A stretch of 64,000 nt of DNA from Pyrinomonadaceae bacterium (GTDB lineage: Bacteria; Acidobacteriota; Blastocatellia; Pyrinomonadales; Pyrinomonadaceae), in assembly GCA_021228405.1 (NCBI GenBank), contig JAJQRF010000013.1, positions 11,903 through 75,902 of the forward strand, given 5' to 3'. Position 1 is the first letter of the stretch. Each line of letters opens with the position of its first letter. The translations under genes were made by a program, and so were the position numbers. The notes under the pieces are model-generated. The model was not told where the DNA came from, did not search any database, and saw only the letters and a list, made by a program, of their open reading frames with translations. Below, one piece after another: positions 14,883-22,157 of this stretch.

Positions 14883-17567
14883 TTATTTTGAAACCAGACG
14901 GCGCAGACGAAGCGCACTTAAAATCGTTTTGCCGGTTGCCGCCGTAAAATCGAGCGATAATCCTTTACCGCCGTTCACACGTATTTTGAAAGTTTTGGAA
15001 ATCGCGCTCAAAGGCGTAGATTCACCGCGCAGATCAAAATTTTCAAGTAGTGATTTACCGTTTGCCGAAACATTAAAAACGCGTTCACCGACCTTGCCGA
15101 TAAACGGCTCGGCAAAACGTAATTCGATTTCATACTCGCCGTCCGTTACGTCAAAGCGGTAACCCGAAAATCCTGTCCGAAAAGTTTGATAAAGCGGGTC
15201 GTCCGACGTGTTCAGAATATTTAGCTCGATTCTTTTGTCAGCCGTTTCCGACTGCCCGACAAATCCCCAATCGCCCGTTGTGTAGGCACGGTCGGCTTCC
15301 CAAAGCGTTCCCTGATCGTCGAGATATTCGGCTTCGCTTCCGACCTCGACCGCCAATTCGTCGATCGCCAGTTGATTGCCATCTTTATTTTTACGATGTG
15401 CTACGAAATCGATTTCCGCTTTATCCGCGAAGACTTTTCCGTCTTTCAGCCCGCGTGCTTCGAGGCGGTTTATGCCGCGCTGTAAGTTTGCTTCCCAAAC
15501 TATCGTTCCCGCATCTCCGATCTGCTTTTTACCGAGCGATTTCCCGTTCAGAAACAGTTCGACTTCGGGCAGATTCGTGTAGATTTTGATCGGTTGTTTT
15601 GTATCCTTTTCCTGTTTATTACTAAAAAATTCCGCCCGTTTGCGCCATTCGCGCGCGGCGATGTGAAGAACGGGCACAGGAGTAAATTTTGCCTGATAAA
15701 AATAGGCGATGTCCTTCGGTTCGCGGTCAAATTTGTAAATTCCTTTTTTGTTGACGTGCGGAACGCTTTCGCCGCGTGTTTCCGAACCGAAATCGAAAGT
15801 ATTCCAAACCGCAAAGCCGCCCAGATACGGTCGGGAGATCATTTGCCCGACATATTTTTCGTGATGGTTTTGCGCCCATTCGGTCGAATAATCCTTCATT
15901 TTCGGATTCACTGAATGAATGCGGCTGTCGCTGTCCGCGCCGTATTCGCTGATGAGCAAACGCCTTTGCGGAAAGCGGCGGTGATAATCGTCCAAAAAAC
16001 CGCCCAAATCTTCAAGCTGTCCGTAATACCAACCGAAATAAAAATGCCACGCGACCACATCGGGTATCGCGGTCAAGCCGGATTCTTCATTGACATCGTT
16101 TGCCGTATATGGACGATTAAAAGAGATTACCGTCAGGCGATTCGGGTCTTCGCGTTTGGCGGTTTCTTCCAGAAGCCGCGCCAATTCGACCGTTTTCGGG
16201 ACGTAATCTTTTTCCTTTTTTATCCGCAGGAAAATCTCGTTCATATAGCACCAGAAAACGAGCGAAGGGTGATTGTAATGCTGGCGGATCATTTCCGTGA
16301 GCATTTGCACGGCGGTTTTCGTGTAAAGCGGCGAAGTGCTGATCTGCCGCAAAATCGGTGCTTCCTCCCAAACGATCAATCCCAAACGGTCTGCCGCTTC
16401 CAACACTGCCGGATCGTGCGGGTAATGGGCGAGCAACACCCAGTTCATTCCGCTCTTTTTGATGATTTCGAGGTCTTTTTCGTGTATTTCGTTCGGCAAT
16501 GCGTTGCCCAGTCCCTGATAATCCTGATGACGATTTCCGCCGACGAGCTTGAGCGGTTTACCGTTTAGAAAAAAACCTTTTTCTGCATCGAAATTGAACC
16601 AGCGAAAACCGAGCGGATTTTTGACTGCGTCGATCAAACGGTTGTCTGCGTCATAAATTTCGGTCGAAACATTGTAGAGGTAAGGCGATTCGGGCGACCA
16701 GAGATTCGGCTTTTTAAGCTCGGTAATCATCTGCTCGAAATTCAATTCTTTCTGCGGGTCGATCTCAATATTCGATTCGGTTTCGCCAACTTTGACGTTT
16801 TCTTTGTTGAAAATCGTGTTTTTGACCTTGAGTTTTTGCGGTGCCTGAGAATCGTTGATTATTTTTCCGCGAATTCTGACCGATGCCTTTTCATCGGAAA
16901 CCAGCGGCGTATCAATGTATATTCCCGAAGAAGCATAATCCGTCAATGAAATATGAACCGGATTGACGGCAATTAAATAAACGTCGCGGTAAATGCCGCC
17001 GTAAAAATTGAAATCGGCGGTCGCAGAAGGCGGAATATTGTCGGTTGGCTGATTGTTGACGCGCACGGCGATTATGTTTTCAAAATCGGGCGCAGTGCGA
17101 ATGATAAAGTCCGTGATGTCAAAGACAAATGCCGTATAACCGCCGATATGATTGCCCGCAAACCTTCCGTTTACAAAAACATCGGCAACTTGCCCGACTC
17201 CTTCAAAATATACAAAAAGCCTTTTACCGGCTAATTGCCCGTTGATCTTGATCTTTTTTCGATACCAGCTCGGACCCTGGCGATAACCGGGAGTTTCATC
17301 AAAAGCGTCTTCCGCGTTCCAGGTATGAGGAAGATTCAAACTTGCCCACTCCGAATCGTCAAGACCGACGCTTTCCGAACCGCGTTTATTCTCGGCGGAA
17401 AATTTCCAATCTCGATTTATGGAGATTTTCGTTCTGGTTTCAGTCTGAAGTTGTTTGGCTGACTTGTCTTGTGAAAAAATTTGAAGAGTAAATGCAAACT
17501 GAAAAAGAAAACTAAAAGTGATTGCAATTAATATTTTTTTCATAATGTTCGGCTTAGATAAATTCAT
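14883..17567 (-). CDS. Secreted glycoside hydrolase family 2 (beta-galactosidase-like)
   Basis: A large exported GH2 enzyme that should hydrolyse beta-linked sugars outside the cytoplasm. A signal peptide (MKKILIAITFSFLFQFAFTLQIFSQ) is followed by the sugar-binding jelly roll (WASLNLPHTWNAEDAFD...GPSWYRKK), an immunoglobulin-like domain and the TIM barrel. The acid/base Glu is in FWCYMNEIF and the nucleophile Glu in LLISEYGAD. The C-terminal part has a DUF4982-like domain and a malectin-like module (RFDVTDGEYEIELRFAEP...). The ATG at 17567 has GGAG upstream; the ATG at 17543 at the signal peptide is an alternative. It leads a likely operon with two glycosyltransferases. Confidence 0.88.
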   Translation of the reverse strand: MNLSKPNIMKKILIAITFSFLFQFAFTLQIFSQDKSAKQLQTETRTKISINRDWKFSAENKRGSESVGLDDSEWASLNLPHTWNAEDAFDETPGYRQGPSWYRKKIKINGQLAGKRLFVYFEGVGQVADVFVNGRFAGNHIGGYTAFVFDITDFIIRTAPDFENIIAVRVNNQPTDNIPPSATADFNFYGGIYRDVYLIAVNPVHISLTDYASSGIYIDTPLVSDEKASVRIRGKIINDSQAPQKLKVKNTIFNKENVKVGETESNIEIDPQKELNFEQMITELKKPNLWSPESPYLYNVSTEIYDADNRLIDAVKNPLGFRWFNFDAEKGFFLNGKPLKLVGGNRHQDYQGLGNALPNEIHEKDLEIIKKSGMNWVLLAHYPHDPAVLEAADRLGLIVWEEAPILRQISTSPLYTKTAVQMLTEMIRQHYNHPSLVFWCYMNEIFLRIKKEKDYVPKTVELARLLEETAKREDPNRLTVISFNRPYTANDVNEESGLTAIPDVVAWHFYFGWYYGQLEDLGGFLDDYHRRFPQRRLLISEYGADSDSRIHSVNPKMKDYSTEWAQNHHEKYVGQMISRPYLGGFAVWNTFDFGSETRGESVPHVNKKGIYKFDREPKDIAYFYQAKFTPVPVLHIAAREWRKRAEFFSNKQEKDTKQPIKIYTNLPEVELFLNGKSLGKKQIGDAGTIVWEANLQRGINRLEARGLKDGKVFADKAEIDFVAHRKNKDGNQLAIDELAVEVGSEAEYLDDQGTLWEADRAYTTGDWGFVGQSETADKRIELNILNTSDDPLYQTFRTGFSGYRFDVTDGEYEIELRFAEPFIGKVGERVFNVSANGKSLLENFDLRGESTPLSAISKTFKIRVNGGKGLSLDFTAATGKTILSALRLRRLVSK

Positions 17568-17628
17568 CCGCCCCAACTCCAACAAAGTGGATTTCGCTAA
17601 ACAATAATTTTCTATCTCTTTCTCCTGT

Positions 17629-17775
17629 TTATGCTCTAGATTTCATAGAACGATACTTCGATGTCACACCGAGCGGTTTCGTTTCGCCTTCGATGCGCAG
17701 TTCCAAAACATCGTCGGCAAGCCGTGAAAACGTCTGCGTTGTCGTTTGCTCATTATAACTCAAAACCCGGTCGCT
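17629..17775 (-). pseudogene. Remnant of Rhs Hint module (fifth downstream copy)
   Basis: The frame reads DRVLSYNEQTTTQTFSRLADDVLELRIEGETKPLGVTS, nearly identical to the middle of the Hint domain at the end of the large Rhs protein. It then breaks off into unrelated codons and a stop. It has no toxin tip. It marks the far end of the cassette array and shows that cassettes decay. Confidence 0.8.
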
Positions 17776-17824
17776 CTATTTGATTTATTCAATCTGATTT
17801 TATTTTAAGCAGCTAAATAATGTG

Positions 17825-18244
17825 TTAGATTCTTAACATATTTTGGAACTCTTTATCTATATCTTGCTTGAATCTCTGAAACATTGCTTGTTCAATCTGT
17901 CCGCCATTAATCAGATTTTCATAAAATAAATCATTAGTGCTCCACTCTTTTGGTAAGATTGATGCCGGATGAATTCCAAACTCCCAGTTTAATCGCCAAC
18001 AGGTAAAAAAACTTGAATCTACAATTTCAAAAAAACCTCCGAAATGTGGGCGCGGATAATAATCAGTTTCTTCTTCGCAAATGTAATACCAAGGTAAACC
18101 TTCGCGAAAGATAATTCCATATGGAATATACTCTTTTCCAATTTCTAAAGGGACCTCAGATAAGTGCAAATGTTTGCTAATTGCGATTAAAATATCAGAG
18201 TCAGTAATTTTTGATACCTTATTTAAGACACATTTAAGAAGCAT
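17825..18244 (-). CDS. Putative immunity protein of toxin cassette 4
   Basis: A 139-residue cytoplasmic protein of unknown family, directly downstream (27 bases) of an orphan toxin tip. Position is the argument for immunity function: in Rhs systems each tip is followed by the gene that neutralises it. It has aromatic-rich strands (GLPWYYICEEETDYYPRPHFGGFFEIVDSSFFTCWRLNWEFG) and no signal peptide. I do not recognise the fold. Confidence 0.6.
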   Translation of the reverse strand: MLLKCVLNKVSKITDSDILIAISKHLHLSEVPLEIGKEYIPYGIIFREGLPWYYICEEETDYYPRPHFGGFFEIVDSSFFTCWRLNWEFGIHPASILPKEWSTNDLFYENLINGGQIEQAMFQRFKQDIDKEFQNMLRI

Positions 18245-18271
18245 ATTTAACCTTCCAATAACAATTCTATT

Positions 18272-18775
18272 TTAGGGAATTTCGCCTGTGCTATGCTTAG
18301 TAAATTTGAAGTCCATTAATTTTCCTGTTGCAGGATCTCTGACGTAATGAACAACTGAATCGTTACCGTTTTCAGATTTTACTTTGTATTCCCATTTTTC
18401 CATTCCCTTAAAATTCGGGTCTCCTAAATTATCAATGATTTTTTGCCCTGCACCATTTTCAGCAGCTTCTAAAGTCATTTCATCTTGTAGACTTTTCGGC
18501 ACTCTACTCCAACACTTATTAGTATTATGAGTCAGCAACCTCAAATCGCCGACAAAATAGTTATGATTCTCGGCAACCGTGAAGTTGTAAACTCTTGCTT
18601 CACCTTTTGGTCGAATCGAGAGAATCTTCACCCATCTGCCCTGCGATGTTCTGATCTGATCGCCCGCTTGCAGAAAGAACGGATGCTCGCTTGTGACACC
18701 GATCGGCTTCGCTTCACCTTCGACTCTTAATTCCAGCACGTCGTCGGCAAGTCGCGAAAACGTCTGCGTTACCTT
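18272..18775 (-). CDS. Orphan Rhs cassette 4: partial Hint plus toxin tip
   Basis: The frame opens just after the preceding gene and copies the Hint end (VTQTFSRLADDVLELRVEGEAKPIGVTSEHPFF). It skips about 30 residues present in the full Rhs, then continues LQAGDQIRTSQGRW to LLTHN. A new tip of about 80 residues follows (CWSRVPKSLQDEMTLEAAENG...GKLMDFKFTKHSTGEIP), whose toxic activity I cannot name. There is no clear start codon or ribosome binding site, so it is probably silent until recombined into the Rhs gene. Confidence 0.7.
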   Translation of the reverse strand, partial: KVTQTFSRLADDVLELRVEGEAKPIGVTSEHPFFLQAGDQIRTSQGRWVKILSIRPKGEARVYNFTVAENHNYFVGDLRLLTHNTNKCWSRVPKSLQDEMTLEAAENGAGQKIIDNLGDPNFKGMEKWEYKVKSENGNDSVVHYVRDPATGKLMDFKFTKHSTGEIP

Positions 18776-18780
18776 TTTAA

Positions 18781-19041
18781 TTATCTATAAATAAGCGGAA
18801 TGTTTTCAATTTGACGCTCCAAATTCCAGTTTTTAGGTTTTAATTTTTCATTGAACCATTTTCCCCCCGCTTGTATCCATTTTTCTCTCATTTTACGAAT
18901 TCCATATAACGAAGAATCTTCATATCCGAATTCGACACCACAGCAATCACAAATGTCGAAAGTAGGTTCGGTTCCGCTCTCTCCCCAAGGAAGTTGCGTT
19001 TGAAGGAGTCCGCAAACTCTACAAAAATAATTATCGTTCAT
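18781..19041 (-). CDS. Cysteine-rich putative immunity protein of cassette 3
   Basis: The 86-residue product has two Cys pairs, CRVC near residue 7 and CDCC near residue 31, in the pattern YFCRVCGL...PTFDICDCCGVEFGYED. This matches the CPCC-type small cysteine-rich proteins found beside polymorphic toxins. Its ATG overlaps the stop of the toxin tip by four bases (ATGA), so the two are translationally coupled. This supports a toxin-immunity pair. Confidence 0.7.
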   Translation of the reverse strand: MNDNYFCRVCGLLQTQLPWGESGTEPTFDICDCCGVEFGYEDSSLYGIRKMREKWIQAGGKWFNEKLKPKNWNLERQIENIPLIYR

Positions 19042-19514
19042 TGTGCATTAAAATAATCTAAATTTGTTGGATACCCGTGTCGAGCAGGATTTGGTCTAAA
19101 CATTGTAGCTGGTGCACCTCCACGTCCAACTCCAAAAGTATTAGTTGCGGCATCGTAAACCAATACATCTCCATTTGCCCTTGTTTTTGTAAGCGCACCA
19201 GTCGGAGGAGAGTCAATGAATTCTTTGGCAGTTTCTGCATATTCTTTCGCATTATTTAATTCTGGAAACTCTGCCTTATGATTTTTCCAATGCGAAAAAG
19301 CATTCTCTACTGATGTCTTACTATTTGTAGAAGTCCAGCACGGACCCGCATTATGAGTCAGCAACCTCAAATCGCCGACAAAATAGTTATGATTTTCGGC
19401 TACCGTGAAATTGTAAACTCCTGCTTCACCCTTCGGTCGGATCGAGCGAACTCGTGCCCATCTGCCCCAGGAAGTGCGAATCAAAGCACCTGCTTGCAGG
19501 TTGACCGCTTTAAT
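19038..19514 (-). CDS. Orphan Rhs cassette 3: Hint 3' end plus nuclease-like tip
   Basis: The frame starts after a TAA with KAVNLQAGALIRTSWGRWARVRSIRPKGEAGVYNFTVAENHNYFVGDLRLLTHN, the last third of the Hint domain. The tip of about 100 residues (SVENAFSHWKNHKAEFPELNNAKEYAETAKEFI...GAPATMFRPNPARHGYPTNLDYFNAQ) recalls tips with a RelE/colicin-E5-like RNase fold, but I rate that as a guess. No proper start codon is seen; TTG at 19484 is unlikely to be used. It ends in overlap with its immunity gene. Confidence 0.7.
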   Translation of the reverse strand: MKAVNLQAGALIRTSWGRWARVRSIRPKGEAGVYNFTVAENHNYFVGDLRLLTHNAGPCWTSTNSKTSVENAFSHWKNHKAEFPELNNAKEYAETAKEFIDSPPTGALTKTRANGDVLVYDAATNTFGVGRGGAPATMFRPNPARHGYPTNLDYFNAQ

Positions 19515-19540
19515 TTAATGCTAATTTTTTCAATAAAAGA

Positions 19541-19774
19541 TTAAGTTCCATCTTCCCACACTATTTCAAGATTTTCGTCCTTAAAGTATTCTATCAATGA
19601 TTCAAAACTATCTACCCAATCGTCAAATCCTTCATCCAACCCGCCAACAAAATTATGGTTCTTACAATAAAAGATATAAAAACCTTTTGCCTCTGACATA
19701 TCAGGTTCTACTTTGACATACCAGCCTTTTTCACTACCTCTTATTATGCGCCCGATTTTTCCGATAGTTATCAT
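19541..19774 (-). CDS. Small putative immunity protein of cassette 2
   Basis: A 77-residue acidic protein (MITIGKIGRIIRGSEKGWYVKVEPDMSEAKGFYIFYCKNHN...). The ATG at 19774 has GGAGAG upstream and is preferred to the ATG at 19789. It begins 16 bases after the toxin tip. An SH3-like beta barrel is suggested by the strand pattern, which is typical of several immunity families, but the family is not identified. Confidence 0.6.
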   Translation of the reverse strand: MITIGKIGRIIRGSEKGWYVKVEPDMSEAKGFYIFYCKNHNFVGGLDEGFDDWVDSFESLIEYFKDENLEIVWEDGT

Positions 19775-19790
19775 TAATTCTCTCCACATT

Positions 19791-20441
19791 CTAATAATTA
19801 ATAATCGGGACGTGATTATTAACAGCAGGTTTACTTAAATTAGTCGGACTAAATTTCTCGTAATGAACGTGCGGTACATTTGGAGAATGCGCCCCTCCAA
19901 TTGAACCGGGATCCATACGAAACTGACGCAAACCATCATCACTTCTGTAAACACCATTTCCCAAATCTTTATAGTTTGGTCCGAGAAATTCTTCGGCTGT
20001 ATCAAGTGCATCGTTCGCATCTAAGGTATGTTTACTTGTTATGTTCTTTTTCGTAGCATTAACGGTTTCATCTATAACGTCAAGTCCAGTTTGGCTACAG
20101 CCGGCATTATGAGTCAGTAGCCTCAAATCGCCGACAAAATAATTATGATTCTCGGCAACCGTGAAGTTGTAAACTCTTGCTTCACCTTTTGGTCGAATCG
20201 AGAGAATCTTCGCCCATCTGCCCTGCGAAGTGCGAATCAAATCACCTGCTTGCAGATTGACCGCTTCCAGCCACTCGCCATCTTCACCAGAAGTGTCGCT
20301 TCGGGTTTTCAGATTCGATTTTCGTTTGACAAAGAACGGATGCTCCGATGTGACACCGAGCGGCTTCGCTTCACCTTCGATTCTTAATTCCAGCACATCG
20401 TCGGCAAGCCGCGAAAACGTCTGCGTCACCTTTTGATATTC
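19791..20441 (-). CDS. Orphan Rhs cassette 2: long Hint segment plus toxin tip
   Basis: This is the most complete orphan cassette. After a TAA the frame reads EYQKVTQTFSRLADDVLELRIEGEAKPLGVTSEHPFFVKRKSNL, then continues through LLTHN, covering most of the Hint domain without internal loss. The tip (about 105 residues) ends NGVYRSDDGLRQFRMDPGSIGGAHSPNVPHVHYEKF..., with clustered His residues that could be catalytic. The activity is unknown. Possible translation start is GTG at 20429, but no good ribosome binding site is seen. Confidence 0.7.
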   Translation of the reverse strand, partial: EYQKVTQTFSRLADDVLELRIEGEAKPLGVTSEHPFFVKRKSNLKTRSDTSGEDGEWLEAVNLQAGDLIRTSQGRWAKILSIRPKGEARVYNFTVAENHNYFVGDLRLLTHNAGCSQTGLDVIDETVNATKKNITSKHTLDANDALDTAEEFLGPNYKDLGNGVYRSDDGLRQFRMDPGSIGGAHSPNVPHVHYEKFSPTNLSKPAVNNHVPIINY

Positions 20442-20472
20442 TTAAGGTTTACCAACCTTAATGAAAATGAAA

Positions 20473-21087
20473 TTAAGAAATACCTGAGTAGAGTTGTCCG
20501 CATAAAGAAACATAAACTTCAATATCTGAAACCTCTAAATTTTCTAAAGTATCCTGACCGCCTAGAAATAGTGGAGTCTTGTATCCTACACATTTGTTGA
20601 ATTCCAAAGGTATTTTTTCCTTATTTTTCCATTCATTAAAAAAATTTGAAGCTAATGCGGCATCAGAGTAATCAATAAGTTCTCGTTCCAAAAATCCTTC
20701 AAAGTTTTCGGGAACTTCAAGCATTTCTCCTGTTCCCGGTTCAAGAATGGTCACTAAAGGCTCATTATTTTCAACTCTTGTAAAGTCAAGAGAAATCTGC
20801 CGTCCAAGCCAATCATAAGCAAAAACAAATTTTCTCCCCCACTTTTCCCAATCAGAAATCCATCCGTTGGGCGCATTCCAAATTAACAAAGACGGGTTTG
20901 TTTGTGGAAGTAAAAATCTAATTAACCCACCTGAATATGAACTTCTTGCCGTTTGAGTAAGAAACTCAAAGTAACTCTTAGGTAATTGCTCATAAATAGA
21001 TTTAATACCGCTGTGTTCAAGTGAATTATTATTCCATCCTATTGATTCAGCATCAGGTTTAAATTTAATATTAAAATTCTTAAACAT
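20473..21087 (-). CDS. Putative immunity protein of cassette 1 (SMI1/Tdi1-like)
   Basis: A 204-residue protein. The middle (WGRKFVFAYDWLGRQISLDFTRVENNEPLVTILEPGTGEMLEVPENFEGFLERELI) and the end (FLGGQDTLENLEVSDIEVYVSLCGQL) resemble SMI1/KNR4 and Tdi1/DUF1851-type immunity proteins that protect against secreted nucleases and ADP-ribosylators. It starts 2 bases after the toxin tip stop. Together with the HNH-like tip it forms a recognisable toxin-immunity pair. Confidence 0.72.
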   Translation of the reverse strand: MFKNFNIKFKPDAESIGWNNNSLEHSGIKSIYEQLPKSYFEFLTQTARSSYSGGLIRFLLPQTNPSLLIWNAPNGWISDWEKWGRKFVFAYDWLGRQISLDFTRVENNEPLVTILEPGTGEMLEVPENFEGFLERELIDYSDAALASNFFNEWKNKEKIPLEFNKCVGYKTPLFLGGQDTLENLEVSDIEVYVSLCGQLYSGIS

Positions 21088-21089
21088 AA

Positions 21090-21602
21090 TTATCTATTCG
21101 TTATGGTCACACTGTTAATTCTAGTTCCAACTGTCAAATCTTTTAATTGAAGTTGTATTTGTTTGCCTAAAGAACGATTAACACTTGAATTTAATGGGGA
21201 CATATTGCTAACTTCATCGGCACCACCTAGTTGTAAATCTCTAATATGATCTACGTCAGATCCGCTGGGAACTGAATTTCCGGCGTTTTTATACCGAGTG
21301 GAGGCTGATGTACTGCCTCGGTTCGGAAGTGTTTTAGCTAGATCCCCGCTTTCTGCTAAATCGTTTAAGGCGGCTACTTTACGATCAGCTTCTGCAATTT
21401 GTTGCTCTGTCCAACCAGCTTTGTACTTAAGATTAAGATCACAGTTATGAGTCAGCAGCCTCAAATCGCCGACAAAATAGTTATGATTCTCGGCAACCGT
21501 GAAATTGTAAACTCTTGCTTCACCTTTTGGTCGAATCGAGAGAATCTTCGCCCATCTGCCGTGCGATGTTTGATGTGATCGCCCGCTTGCAGATTAACCG
21601 CG
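21090..21602 (-). pseudogene. Orphan Rhs cassette 1: frameshifted Hint end plus HNH-like nuclease tip
   Basis: The Hint portion (about 21440-21602) is homologous to the full Rhs. One base is missing near 21570, where the intact copies read AGA-ACA, so the AVNLQAGD part and the VYNFTVAENHNYFVGDLRLLTHN part are in different frames. The tip itself is intact (21090-21464). It contains SGSDVDHIRDLQLGGADEVSNMSPLNSSVNRSLGKQI, an HNH/endonuclease VII-like motif with the DVDH core. The tip is probably a DNase when joined to an active Rhs. Confidence 0.75.
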
Positions 21603-21614
21603 TTATCCTACACC

Positions 21615-22157
21615 CTAAAAGGGTTTTAAATAAACTTGAACACTTCGAAATTTAAAGAAATGATTTTCATTAGACCTACACCATTCTATGGCATTTTTAC
21701 CGGCTACAACATTTTTGGGAGCTTTATTCAAAATATCAGCCGAATCCAAATCAACTACAATCAAATTTTTTGAAGTAATTTTATTTAGACTGTTCCATAG
21801 TATTTTTATAAATTCAAACATTTCTTTTGCTTTATTTTGATCTTTACTTATATCAACCGATAAAAATCCGGAAGCAATAAAATTATCTTTCTCTAGTTTT
21901 GAAGTCGGGTCGCGATTGCTAGATTTTTGAAAGTAAGCAAAAGTCGTTTCACCATACTCAATGTTTGGGAACAAGTTCTTGTTCCATATCCTAATAAAAT
22001 CACTATCACAATGCTCAATAGACGATTTTTCAAAAGGGGTTTTTGTTGTTTTATCGAACCCATCTATAAAAGCGATATTAGAAGTTGTTTTATTAATTTC
22101 TTTAGAAAACAACTCTTCATCAATTTTTGTTAGAAAAAAGTCAATTCGTTTCTTCAT
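21615..22157 (-). CDS. Putative immunity protein for the active Rhs toxin tip
   Basis: A 180-residue cytosolic protein of unrecognised family. Its ATG overlaps the stop of the 2721-residue Rhs protein by four bases (ATGA). Such translational coupling is the usual arrangement for a toxin and its cognate immunity gene. The sequence is lysine-rich with a predicted alpha-beta character and no membrane segment, consistent with neutralising a cytoplasmic nuclease. Confidence 0.7.
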   Translation of the reverse strand: MKKRIDFFLTKIDEELFSKEINKTTSNIAFIDGFDKTTKTPFEKSSIEHCDSDFIRIWNKNLFPNIEYGETTFAYFQKSSNRDPTSKLEKDNFIASGFLSVDISKDQNKAKEMFEFIKILWNSLNKITSKNLIVVDLDSADILNKAPKNVVAGKNAIEWCRSNENHFFKFRSVQVYLKPF

